Below are positions 1 to 7,453 of a stretch of DNA of 39,502 bases, in pieces; the first letter of the stretch is position 1, and every line of letters starts with the position of its first letter. Source of the DNA: Bacteroidota bacterium. GTDB taxonomy: Bacteria > Bacteroidota > Bacteroidia > AKYH767-A > 2013-40CM-41-45. Where the stretch lies: the NCBI GenBank assembly GCA_026391975.1, contig JAPLDB010000066.1, positions 1 through 39,502 of the forward strand. Reading direction: 5' to 3'. A model generated the notes under the pieces. It ran no database searches and was not told the origin of the DNA. It worked only from the letters and a program-made list of their open reading frames with translations. Position numbers and translations under genes: made by a program.

Positions 1-606
1 CATGGTGCTTCTGTTACGGCGCTCACAATGTATGATATGCTCAAGCCGATTGATAAGGGAATTGAAATCCTCAACATCAGACTTCTGGAAAAGAGTGGCG
101 GCAAATCTGATTACCTGGATTCATTTGCAACCAACCTGAAGGCTGTTGTGATCGTTTGCTCTGATTCTGTTTCTTCCGGTAAAAAGCAAGAAAAAGCCGG
201 AAAAACAATCCTCGCAAAACTTGAATCATTAAATATCAAAAACGCCGGTTACACCATCATTCCTGATGAACAAAATATCATTCGTGAAAAAGTTGAATCC
301 TTTAGCAAATCAAAAACCGATCTCATAATTCTTACCGGTGGCACAGGAATTTCTCCCCGGGATGTAACGCCGGAATCTGTCCTGCCCCTGCTCGACCGGG
401 AAATCCCAGGCATCATGGAAGCTGCGCGCGAATACGGTCAGGAACGAATGCCGTATGCTATGTTATCAAGGGGAATTGCGGGACTAATCGGAAAAACGCT
501 GGTCCTCACACTGCCCGGCTCTACCCGCGGTGCGGAAGAAACGATGAACGCCCTGTTTCCCTTTGTGCTGCATGTGTTCAGAATTGTGAATCATGAACCG
601 CATTGA
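1..606 (+). CDS. moaCB: Bifunctional MoaC/MogA molybdenum cofactor protein, 5' truncated by window
   Basis: The frame is open from base 1, so the gene starts upstream of the window. The first ~38 codons are the C-terminal end of MoaC (cyclic pyranopterin monophosphate synthase), seen as [20 protein letters not shown] and then KSGGKSDY. From about residue 47 of the visible part a MogA/MoaB-type domain begins ([13 protein letters not shown]), with the molybdopterin-binding signature [14 protein letters not shown], then MPYAMLSRG and LTLPGSTRG. MoaC makes cPMP from the MoaA product; MogA adenylylates molybdopterin before metal insertion. Such MoaC-MoaB/MogA fusions are known in Bacteroidota. The rest of the moa cluster probably lies upstream, outside the window. 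The stop is TGA at 604-606, followed 90 bp later by a tRNA gene. Confidence 0.93.
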   Translation, partial: HGASVTALTMYDMLKPIDKGIEILNIRLLEKSGGKSDYLDSFATNLKAVVIVCSDSVSSGKKQEKAGKTILAKLESLNIKNAGYTIIPDEQNIIREKVESFSKSKTDLIILTGGTGISPRDVTPESVLPLLDREIPGIMEAAREYGQERMPYAMLSRGIAGLIGKTLVLTLPGSTRGAEETMNALFPFVLHVFRIVNHEPH

Positions 607-671
607 AAAGTTGCGCTGAATCTCAAGAATTCCAATTAGGGTAATTCATTTCTGAAATTCACTGATTCGAG

Positions 672-679
672 TATCTTTG
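672..679 (+). promoter_or_regulatory. Bacteroidota -7 promoter box upstream of tRNA-Ser
   Basis: TATCTTTG matches the Bacteroidota -7 consensus TAnnTTTG exactly and ends 16 bases before the tRNA. No convincing TTG -33 element is seen 17-23 bases upstream, so the call rests on the box and its position. Confidence 0.5.
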
Positions 680-695
680 CAGCCCAAAAAATTCA

Positions 696-781
<86 letters not shown>

Positions 782-786
782 AGATA

Positions 787-894
787 AATCAATTCAGGCT
801 CCGCAACAGCGGAGTTTTGTTTTTGAAGGAAGCAAGTTGAGTTTTCTCAAACTTGTGAACTGAAAAAACAAAAGCCGAATGGGCTGAATTGATT
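787..894. repeat. Nested inverted-repeat segment between the two copies of the tRNA-Ser 3' end
   Basis: AATCAATTCAG (787-797) pairs with CTGAATTGATT (884-894). Inside it, TTTTGTTTTT (815-824) pairs with AAAAACAAAA (864-873), and near the centre AAGTTGAG faces CTCAAACTT with one bulge. The whole 108-bp stretch could fold as one long imperfect hairpin, with the tRNA terminator as a side stem. It lies between two exact copies of 17 bases that span the tRNA 3' end. No reading frame in it looks real. It may be a small palindromic insertion or an ncRNA; function unknown. Confidence 0.4.
799..824 (+). terminator. Rho-independent terminator after tRNA-Ser
   Basis: The stem CTCCGC (799-804), loop AACA and GCGGAG (809-814) is followed by TTTTGTTTTT. 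It sits 19 bases after the tRNA and is well placed to end its transcript. Confidence 0.65.
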
Positions 895-925
895 CTGACT
901 ATGGGAGAACAAAGGATCATAAAAT

Positions 926-942
926 AATCCCGCCCTCTCCGC
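926..942 (+). repeat. Direct repeat of the tRNA-Ser 3' end (att-like)
   Basis: AATCCCGCCCTCTCCGC is identical to 765-781, which covers part of the T arm, the 3' acceptor strand and the discriminator of tRNA-Ser plus one base. A copied tRNA 3' end is the usual footprint of tRNA-targeted integration. Here the copies are only 161 bp apart with no integrase between them. A decayed second tRNA gene is the alternative. Confidence 0.5.
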
Positions 943-946
943 TTTA

Positions 947-1030
947 TCCTCCGTAGCTTTATCCTCCTTAGCACGCTGAAACCTTAACTTCGGATTCCTA
1001 AAGGAGGATAAAGCGAAGGAGGATTTTTTT
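947..1030. repeat. Left palindromic repeat of the GIY-YIG element
   Basis: Bases 947-969 and 1001-1023 form a 23-bp inverted repeat with two mismatches (14 bp perfect at 956-969/1001-1014) around a 31-base spacer. GCTTTATCCTCC occurs twice in tandem on the left arm (941-952, 956-967). The right arm runs into a T tract, and 1009-1030 is repeated exactly at 1331-1352 after the nuclease gene. The hairpin plus T tract could also act as a transcription terminator. Confidence 0.6.
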
Positions 1031-1068
1031 ATGTCATTTATTCATCGACAATTTACAATTATCAAATC

Positions 1069-1305
1069 ATGCATTTCGTTTACTTGCTCAAATGCTCCGA
1101 CAACACCATTTATACCGGTTGCACGGAAAATCTTGAAGAGCGTAAATCAAGACACGACAATGGATACGTGGCTTCAACTTGTAAAAAATTGCCCGTTGAC
1201 CTGATAAATTATTTTGCTTTTCAGGATAAGCAAAAAGCATTTTTATTTGAAAAATACCTGAAGTCCGGTTCGGGGATTGCTTTTAGGAATAAGCGCTTGC
1301 TTTAG
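1069..1305 (+). CDS. Small GIY-YIG nuclease family protein
   Basis: This 78-residue protein is essentially one GIY-YIG nuclease fold of the URI type. It has VYLLKCSDNTIYTG near the N terminus (the GIY and YIG strands), Arg and His in LEERKSRHDNG, and the metal-binding Glu in LFEKYLKSGSG near residue 62. The length is at the short end for this family. No DNA-targeting domain is attached, so the target, if any, is unknown. The gene is isolated and sits between two related palindromic repeats (947-1030 and 1299-1354); its TAG stop (1303-1305) lies inside the right repeat. It may be the nuclease of a small selfish element, but that is inference. No clear ribosome binding site is seen. Confidence 0.85.
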   Translation: MHFVYLLKCSDNTIYTGCTENLEERKSRHDNGYVASTCKKLPVDLINYFAFQDKQKAFLFEKYLKSGSGIAFRNKRLL

Positions 1306-1354
1306 CCTCCTTCGCTAAAGCTACGGAGGCTAAAGCGAAGGAGGATTTTTTTTT
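1299..1354. repeat. Right palindromic repeat of the GIY-YIG element
   Basis: GCTTTAGCCTCC (1299-1310) pairs perfectly with GGAGGCTAAAGC (1325-1336). An overlapping alternative hairpin pairs CCTCCTTCGCT (1307-1317) with AGCGAAGGAGG (1334-1344). Bases 1331-1352 are an exact copy of 1009-1030, including the T tract. The repeat contains the stop codon of the GIY-YIG gene and ends where the convergent CPBP gene ends, so it may double as a terminator. Confidence 0.65.
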
Positions 1355-1355
1355 C

Positions 1356-2309
1356 TTAATTATCTATTGCACTTATTTCGTCATTGGGTAGTCTGTTTTT
1401 TCTCTCCCGCTGATAAATAAACCAAAGCAGCCCCGCTGTAAGTATTACGCTCACCACTACTGAAGCATAATCGTTGTCTGTCCCTATCGTATCGGGATTC
1501 ACAGAAATTGAATTTTGCTTGTATAAATAGGATGCAATCACTGCCGCCCCATTGTTTATGAAGTGTGCAAGAATCGGCAGCCACAAGGATCCGCTCCATA
1601 AATATAAATAACCGAGCATGACGCCAAGCAACATGCGCGGAACAAATCCATAAAACTGCATGTGCATTGCAGAAAATAAAATTGCTGTTGCCCACACGCC
1701 CGTGTGTTTGCCGCCCGACCACTCCGAAAAAATTCGCTGCAATATTCCGCGGAACAATAATTCTTCTCCTAATGCCGGCAACACTGCAATCATCATCATT
1801 GCATAGACAAATTGAAACGGTGAATTGATAGCCAAAAACTTTTCAGTTATCAGCGCAGCCTGCTCCTCTGTAGCTTTCATCTGCCGCTCAAGTCCTGCAA
1901 GCCATGATGGAAGCACCATCCGTGAGTTCAGGTCTCCGATGAAATTAATCAATGGAACCGCTGCAATTAAAAGGATGAATACAGAAATAACGGAAATCCA
2001 GTTCGGTTTCCTGTTCAGGCTTAGATAATCCGGGGCACTAGAACCAAAGGTGTAAGCCAGAAACAGGGCGGGCAGTATAAAGGTGCCAATCTCACTGATC
2101 GTTTGAATTAGCTTCAAAACATCGATGGCAAGCGGATTGTCCAGGTCATTTAATAGTCCTTCAAGCTGTGTGGGATCAACGCCATAAACAACAGCGGCAA
2201 GCCCAAAAGCCACAATTGAGAACAGAAATCCACCTATGATGGCCATTCCTATCGTCAGTAAAAATTTAGATGAAGGCGAATTGTTCGCCCACATTGCCTT
2301 GAGTTGCAT
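1356..2309 (-). CDS. CPBP family intramembrane glutamic endopeptidase
   Basis: This is a 317-residue polytopic membrane protein. The CPBP (Abi/CAAX-type) motifs are in order: EELLFRG (EExxxR, the catalytic pair of Glu), FSAMH (FxxxH) and HFINN (HxxxN). Hydrophobic segments occur near residues 17-40, 65-85, 100-125, 165-190 and 280-300. The family includes prenyl-CAAX proteases and bacteriocin-immunity-like proteins; the substrate here cannot be inferred. The ATG at 2309 is supported by a TACTTTCG box (2330-2337, minus strand) about 20 bases upstream. It converges on the GIY-YIG gene and shares no operon. Confidence 0.88.
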   Translation of the reverse strand: MQLKAMWANNSPSSKFLLTIGMAIIGGFLFSIVAFGLAAVVYGVDPTQLEGLLNDLDNPLAIDVLKLIQTISEIGTFILPALFLAYTFGSSAPDYLSLNRKPNWISVISVFILLIAAVPLINFIGDLNSRMVLPSWLAGLERQMKATEEQAALITEKFLAINSPFQFVYAMMMIAVLPALGEELLFRGILQRIFSEWSGGKHTGVWATAILFSAMHMQFYGFVPRMLLGVMLGYLYLWSGSLWLPILAHFINNGAAVIASYLYKQNSISVNPDTIGTDNDYASVVVSVILTAGLLWFIYQRERKNRLPNDEISAIDN

Positions 2310-2329
2310 GGCGGGTTATATTTGCAGCG

Positions 2330-2337
2330 CGAAAGTA
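2330..2337 (-). promoter_or_regulatory. Probable -7 box for the CPBP gene
   Basis: TACTTTCG on the minus strand differs from TAnnTTTG by one base and lies 20 bases before the ATG. The same box precedes the lutB-like gene. Confidence 0.35.
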
Positions 2338-2430
2338 ATGTTAGTTGATTAGTTTATTTGTTAATTATGTTGATTGGGAATGCCAATTCTCAATAATTTC
2401 AATTATTCCGCTTCTTTTTGGCTGTTTTAC

Positions 2431-2755
2431 TTCATCATTCAAAATTCCCTGTTCAATATTCGATATTCATTTAACCCATATTTACTACCAATAAACGCTC
2501 AAACATCACATTAGACTATAATAATAATGAATAACGAACAAGGAATATCGAAGGTCGAATCGGCTGTTTCAATTCATCATTCAAAATTCCTTGTTCAACA
2601 TTCGATATTCATTTAACCCATATTTATTATCATCAAACGCTCAAACATTACATGAGACCAAAATAATAATGAATAACGAACAATGAATTACGAAGGTCGA
2701 ACCGGCTGTTTCCTTCTGCATTCAAAATTCCTTGTTCAACATTCGATATTCAATA
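2431..2755. repeat. Tandem 142-bp intergenic repeat, two full copies and one partial
   Basis: The stretch 2310-2762 has no gene. Copies begin near 2431, 2573 and 2714, giving periods of 142 and 141; the third breaks off after about 42 bases, just before dusB. Each full copy starts with TTCATCATTCAAAATTCC and holds a diverged inverted repeat: TTCCTTGTTC near its start faces GAACAAGGAA further on. The family resembles AT-rich repeats that are common between genes in Bacteroidota. There is no spacer variation and no cas gene, so it is not a CRISPR array. Confidence 0.7.
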
Positions 2756-2762
2756 AAAGACC

Positions 2763-3755
2763 TTGGTAAAAATCGCCCACATATCCCTCCCCGACTTCCC
2801 CCTCCTTCTCGCCCCCATGGAGGACGTGAGCGATCCGCCGTTCCGTTATGTCTGCAAGAAAAACGGCGCTGATCTTATGTACACGGAATTTATCAGCAGC
2901 GAAGGACTTATCCGTGATGCAGCGAAGAGCATGAAGAAGCTCGACATCTTCGAGTATGAACGGCCGATTGGCATACAACTTTTCGGCGGGGACATTGAAC
3001 ACATGCGTGAAGCTGCATTGATCGCAGAGCAGGCCAAACCCGATATCATTGACATAAATTATGGTTGCCCTGTGAAAGCCGTTGCCTGCCGTGGCGCCGG
3101 GGCTGCTTTGCTTCAGGATATTCCAAAGATGGTATCCATGACTGAAGAGATCGTAAAAGCGGTAAAACTTCCCGTCACCGTGAAGACACGTCTCGGCTGG
3201 GACGACAATACAAAGAACATTGTGGATGTTGCCGAACGGCTTCAGGATATCGGCATCTCGGCGTTAAGCATTCACGGGCGCACGCGCAAGCAGATGTATA
3301 AAGGACCTGCAGACTGGACGCTGATCGCTGCGGTAAAAAACAATCCGCGAATGCACATTCCGATTTTTGGAAACGGTGATGTAGATTCTCCCGAGCGTGC
3401 ATTGATGATGCGCGAACGTTATGGTGTAGATGGTGTGATGATTGGGCGTGCAAGCATCGGCTATCCGTGGATCTTTAATGAGATCAGACACTTTTTACAA
3501 ACCGGCGAAAAACTTTCAGCACCATCTATTGAACAGCGCGTTGATGTTTGTCGCACACATTTGCTAAAAGCCATTGAATGGAAAGGAACCAAGGGCGGTA
3601 TTCTCGAAACGCGCAGGCACTATTCCAATTACTTCAAAGGACTTGATAATATTAAAGATTACCGGCTGAAGCTGGTGACGTCGGATTCTCTTGATGAGAT
3701 CCTTGCTTTGTTGAATGAGATCCAGGATACGTACAGCGGAGTTTTGAGTGTATGA
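2763..3755 (+). CDS. dusB: tRNA-dihydrouridine synthase DusB
   Basis: This 330-residue FMN enzyme reduces uridine to dihydrouridine in the D loop of tRNAs. The TIM-barrel landmarks are LLLAPMEDVSDPPFR at the N terminus (FMN binding), NYGCPVKAVACRGAGAALL with the active-site Cys around residue 108, HGRTRKQMYKGPADW, FGNGDV and GRASIGYPW. The length is usual for DusB. The only start that keeps the conserved LAPM segment is TTG at 2763; an in-frame TAA (2754-2756) lies just upstream and the next ATG is inside APMED. No good Shine-Dalgarno is seen. The start directly abuts the 142-bp repeat block, which may have replaced the original 5' region. Confidence 0.93.
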   Translation: MVKIAHISLPDFPLLLAPMEDVSDPPFRYVCKKNGADLMYTEFISSEGLIRDAAKSMKKLDIFEYERPIGIQLFGGDIEHMREAALIAEQAKPDIIDINYGCPVKAVACRGAGAALLQDIPKMVSMTEEIVKAVKLPVTVKTRLGWDDNTKNIVDVAERLQDIGISALSIHGRTRKQMYKGPADWTLIAAVKNNPRMHIPIFGNGDVDSPERALMMRERYGVDGVMIGRASIGYPWIFNEIRHFLQTGEKLSAPSIEQRVDVCRTHLLKAIEWKGTKGGILETRRHYSNYFKGLDNIKDYRLKLVTSDSLDEILALLNEIQDTYSGVLSV

Positions 3756-3835
3756 TTTTTTTCTGTTCGGATAACCGATCACAGCTCCGCTTTCTTCTCA
3801 TTAGTAAATTCGAAACCTTTCGATATTCGTACACT

Positions 3836-5875
3836 TCACATCTTCACAATTTTCTCCTGAAACATTTTTCCTTTTGTTTCAAACTGTATAAAGAAAATTC
3901 CTTTGGGTAAAAATGAAAGGTCGATGGACTTATTCGGGTCTGTGATTTTCATTTCAAAAAGTTTTTGTCCCAGGTTGTCAAACACGCGCATCATTCCGGT
4001 TGATGAAATTTTTACTTCTCCCGTGAATGGATTTGGCGCAATGTTGATTCCGTCTTCATTAAACAACGTATTGTTGATCCCTGCGATCACATCAAAAATT
4101 ACGGCTTCCACTTCACAGCTGTTTACATCTGTGCACACCACATTGAAAGATCCGCTTGCCTGAGCAACGTAAAAATAATTTGTCGCGCCGTTGATGATGA
4201 TTCCGTTGAAATACCACTGGTAACTCACGGCTCCCTGGTTGGCAAACAATGTGTCGCCGCTTTGTGAAATTCCCTGGGGCGCAGGATATGGATATACCGT
4301 CACATAATTATTCAGCGTGAGTGTATCGCTGGTATTGGCATTGCTGGCAATGAGCGACACAGAATATGTTCCCGGTGTATTGTAGCAAATGTTTGTCGGA
4401 TACTGGTCTGTACTGGTTGATGGATTTGCTCCTCCAAATGTCCACAGATATGAAGTTGCGCCAATAGAATTATTTACAAAGTCCGTACACGTGCCCGGGC
4501 AAATATGATTCGGCGCAGAGAACAAAGCGATCGGAACCATCGCACATGCTCCGCATGCAGGATCGGGAACATAACGCCAAAGATCATTGATCATAGATCC
4601 GCCCTGGTCATATCCGCCCAACAACCACAGATAACCAAACGAATCTTTATACGCATGTGAACCTTGTCTGCCTCCCGGCACATTCGCCGGAGCAGAAACG
4701 CCTTTTGTTCCGTAGACTGAAAAAGCACCGCCCGCAGAACTTCCGCTCACCCATGTCCACATATCTGTATTCGTGTCGAACCTCCACAGGTCATTTTCCC
4801 AGCCATTTGTCCCATTACCGCCAAAGAGCCAGAAAACTCCGCAGTCGTCAGTCCATGCTGCCCTGGCTTCTGTGCGGGAAGGTGGTCGATTGGCCGGATC
4901 TGCGATACAACCCGTACCATAACTTCCCTGATCAGCCGACCCGCTTGGGCCATTCATCCATGTCCATTCATTGGTAAGAGTAGAGAAACGCCACAAGTCA
5001 TTCTTTGTCCCTGTGCTGCTCGTACCTCCGAAAATCCAGAAGTCATTATTCAAATCTTTAAAGCGCGTATAACACATTCTTGCTCCCGGAAAATTGGTCG
5101 GGCTGCTTACGCCTATTGAACCATAAACCGGTATTGCATTAACGGTGGTGTCGCCTTTCATCCATGTCCATTCATCGGATGAAATATTATATTTCCACAT
5201 GTCGCCGATATATGGTCCGCCGGATGACATGCCACCGTAAAACCAAAGGTCATCGCCTTTTGTCCATGTGCACGAATTCTCTGTTGAAGAAGGTGGTGTG
5301 TTCGTAGGGGAAGGCACTCCCATCACACCGTGATTTCCTGTAAAATTTCCGGCCGTATTTCCGCCCATCCAGGTCCAGAGGTTAGACGCTGGATCATACT
5401 TCCAGAAATCAGAGAGATAGGTCATTGATAAATTTGAATAACCTCCATACATCCAGAAGTTACCGCTATTGTCTACCCAGCTTAACATTCCATATCCGCG
5501 CTCTCCCGGCTGATTTGTTGCCGCTGCAACACCTCGTGTTCCATAAACAGGTGAGCCGCCTGTCCCGCCCGGGCCATTTAACCAAGTCCACTCATTGGCT
5601 GATGGATTATACCTCCACAAATCTGCCTGTGTACTGAAATTATAATCAAGGCCACCATAGAGATAAAAATTTCCTGAAAGATCTGTCCACTCACAGCCCT
5701 CATAGATTCCGCCCGGCTTATTTAGTGGGTCGGGAATCCCCTGTGTTCCGAAAACAGGTGGCTGTCCGACAAGATTATCTCCGCTCATCCACGTCCATTC
5801 ACCGGGTGTTTGTGCTGATATATTTTGCATGGCAGAGAGGCCAATGCACAGGAGGCAGATGATGATTTTTTTCAT
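3836..5875 (-). CDS. Secreted Kelch/PKD protein with T9SS sorting domain
   Basis: Start chosen at 5875 (MKKIIICLLCIGLSAM), which gives a clean signal peptide ending near ISAQ; the frame is open 14 codons further up without one. Residues ~25-430 hold about six Kelch-like blades, each with WTWM, a YGT.GV turn, FWMYGG/FWLFGG and DLWRY/DFWKY, as in a beta-propeller. Next come a PKD-like domain (CTDFVNNSIGATSYLWTFGG), an Ig-like segment (SYQWYFNG) and a type A T9SS C-terminal domain (APNPFTG, ending GKMFQEKIVKM). It is expected to cross the outer membrane by the type IX system and to be attached at the surface or released. Ligand unknown. The gene stands alone, convergent with dusB and divergent from the lutB-like gene. 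Confidence 0.88.
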   Translation of the reverse strand: MKKIIICLLCIGLSAMQNISAQTPGEWTWMSGDNLVGQPPVFGTQGIPDPLNKPGGIYEGCEWTDLSGNFYLYGGLDYNFSTQADLWRYNPSANEWTWLNGPGGTGGSPVYGTRGVAAATNQPGERGYGMLSWVDNSGNFWMYGGYSNLSMTYLSDFWKYDPASNLWTWMGGNTAGNFTGNHGVMGVPSPTNTPPSSTENSCTWTKGDDLWFYGGMSSGGPYIGDMWKYNISSDEWTWMKGDTTVNAIPVYGSIGVSSPTNFPGARMCYTRFKDLNNDFWIFGGTSSTGTKNDLWRFSTLTNEWTWMNGPSGSADQGSYGTGCIADPANRPPSRTEARAAWTDDCGVFWLFGGNGTNGWENDLWRFDTNTDMWTWVSGSSAGGAFSVYGTKGVSAPANVPGGRQGSHAYKDSFGYLWLLGGYDQGGSMINDLWRYVPDPACGACAMVPIALFSAPNHICPGTCTDFVNNSIGATSYLWTFGGANPSTSTDQYPTNICYNTPGTYSVSLIASNANTSDTLTLNNYVTVYPYPAPQGISQSGDTLFANQGAVSYQWYFNGIIINGATNYFYVAQASGSFNVVCTDVNSCEVEAVIFDVIAGINNTLFNEDGINIAPNPFTGEVKISSTGMMRVFDNLGQKLFEMKITDPNKSIDLSFLPKGIFFIQFETKGKMFQEKIVKM

Positions 5876-6034
5876 TGGATTTATAAACCGTTTATTAATG
5901 TGAACTGTCATTACCACGCAAACCTAACAAAACATGGTTTTAAAACCTAGCCCTATTGGGCGATATGTCTTTTTGTGTTGGTGAAAATTGCCTTTTCCTG
6001 ATTCTTCGGGGTTTCCCCGACAAACTATCTTGCT

Positions 6035-6042
6035 TACTTTCG
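6035..6042 (+). promoter_or_regulatory. Probable -7 box for the lutB-like gene
   Basis: TACTTTCG, one base off TAnnTTTG, ends 12 bases before the ATG at 6055. It supports that start over the upstream ATG at 5956, which would put the box inside the coding region. Confidence 0.35.
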
Positions 6043-6054
6043 CCAACGACTTCT

Positions 6055-7434
6055 ATGAGCGACCAAAGCGAAAAGTTTTTACTCGATGCCGAAACAATTG
6101 TGTTCGACAAAGAACACAGGCGCAAACTTGCGTTCAATATCCTACAGTATGATAAGAAGGTAGAGCATGGAAAACACCAGTATGCCGATATGGAACTGGC
6201 GAAACAACGTGCTGCAAATATAAAATGGAAGGTGATTGAAAACCTTGACAAGTACCTGCATGAGTTCGAGCAAAATGTTACGAAGCGTGGAGGAAAAGTG
6301 CTCTGGGCGCAGGATGCAAAAGAAGCGATGGATGAGGTGGTGAATATCCTCAAGCGCATCAATGCACGCACCGTGGTGAAGGCAAAAAGTATGACAACGG
6401 AGGAAATCCATGTCAACGAAAGACTGAAGGAAGAAGGAATCGAATCATTAGAAACGGATCTGGGAGAATACATTGTTCAGTTACGAAATGAAGCGCCATA
6501 CCACATCGTAACTCCTGCCATGCACCTTTCAAAGGAGGATGTGGCAAAAACATTCAATGAAAAATTTGACCTTCCGATAGAAAGTACGCCGAAGGAAATT
6601 ACGGCTTATGTGCGTAAAACTCTCCGTGAAAAATACCTTATGGCAGATGCGGGAATTACGGGTGCAAATTTTTTGGTTGCAGATTGTGGTGGCGTTGCTG
6701 TCACCGAAAACGAGGGTAATGCTTTGATGAGTATGTCTTTTCCAAGAGTACAGATTGCCATTGCAGGAATAGAAAAAATAATTCCATCGATGACGGATCT
6801 GGATCTGTTCTGGCCACTCCTCGCAACACATGGCACCGGACAAAACATCACCGTTTACAATAGCCTTACTACAGGGCCACGACAGGGAGATGAACATGAC
6901 GGACCGGAAGAGTTTTACGTGATACTTCTTGACAACGGCCGCACAAATTTACTCGCCGAACAGGAACAACGTCAGGCGCTCGGATGTATTCGTTGTGGCG
7001 CATGCCTCAATGGTTGCCCCATTTACAAGGGAGTTGGCGGACACGCATATGGTACCACCTACAGCGGACCCATTGGTTCTGTGATCAGCCCGCACCTCAA
7101 TGGAATGAAGGAATTCAAACACCTTAGTTATGCTTCTTCTCTTTGTGGAAAATGTACGGAGGTTTGTCCGGTAAAAATTGAATTGCATAAGCTTTTGTTG
7201 CTGAACAGAGGCGACTCCGTTGAACAAAAGCTGAATTCTAAGAGCGAAAAATTTATTTTCGGTTTTTGGAAAAAGGCAATGCTCAGCAGAAAGCTCATGA
7301 ACCGCGGGGGAGCATCTGCAAAGAATTTTATGCTTCAGAACTTTTTTAAGAAAACCTGGGGTGATAGGCGTGAGTTACCGCGTATTGCCCCGAAGTCTTT
7401 TAATGAGTTGTGGAAAGAGCGGATGGCGAAGTGA
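6055..7434 (+). CDS. lutB: LutB/LldF-type iron-sulfur protein (L-lactate oxidation complex)
   Basis: This 459-residue protein has an N-terminal LUD (DUF162) domain, including KAKSMTTEEIHVNE and ADAGITGANFLVADCGG, and a C-terminal ferredoxin-like region with CIRCGACLNGCPIY and CGKCTEVCP that should bind two [4Fe-4S] clusters. In Bacillus LutB works with LutA and LutC to oxidise L-lactate in the cytoplasm. Neither lutA nor lutC is next to it here, so partners must lie elsewhere. Start at 6055 (MSDQSEKFLL); the 33 codons upstream look non-coding and contain the likely promoter. The cluster cysteines are complete. Confidence 0.88.
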   Translation: MSDQSEKFLLDAETIVFDKEHRRKLAFNILQYDKKVEHGKHQYADMELAKQRAANIKWKVIENLDKYLHEFEQNVTKRGGKVLWAQDAKEAMDEVVNILKRINARTVVKAKSMTTEEIHVNERLKEEGIESLETDLGEYIVQLRNEAPYHIVTPAMHLSKEDVAKTFNEKFDLPIESTPKEITAYVRKTLREKYLMADAGITGANFLVADCGGVAVTENEGNALMSMSFPRVQIAIAGIEKIIPSMTDLDLFWPLLATHGTGQNITVYNSLTTGPRQGDEHDGPEEFYVILLDNGRTNLLAEQEQRQALGCIRCGACLNGCPIYKGVGGHAYGTTYSGPIGSVISPHLNGMKEFKHLSYASSLCGKCTEVCPVKIELHKLLLLNRGDSVEQKLNSKSEKFIFGFWKKAMLSRKLMNRGGASAKNFMLQNFFKKTWGDRRELPRIAPKSFNELWKERMAK

Positions 7435-7453
7435 CCGGTGTGCTGTTTTTTTC

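Noticed and set aside
2431-2755. CRISPR array
   Set aside because: Only about 2.3 copies with a 142-bp period, the whole unit is repeated without unique spacers, and no cas genes are nearby.
5940-6473. 177-codon minus-strand frame
   Set aside because: Shadow of the lutB-like gene; Ser/Phe-rich with no recognisable domain.
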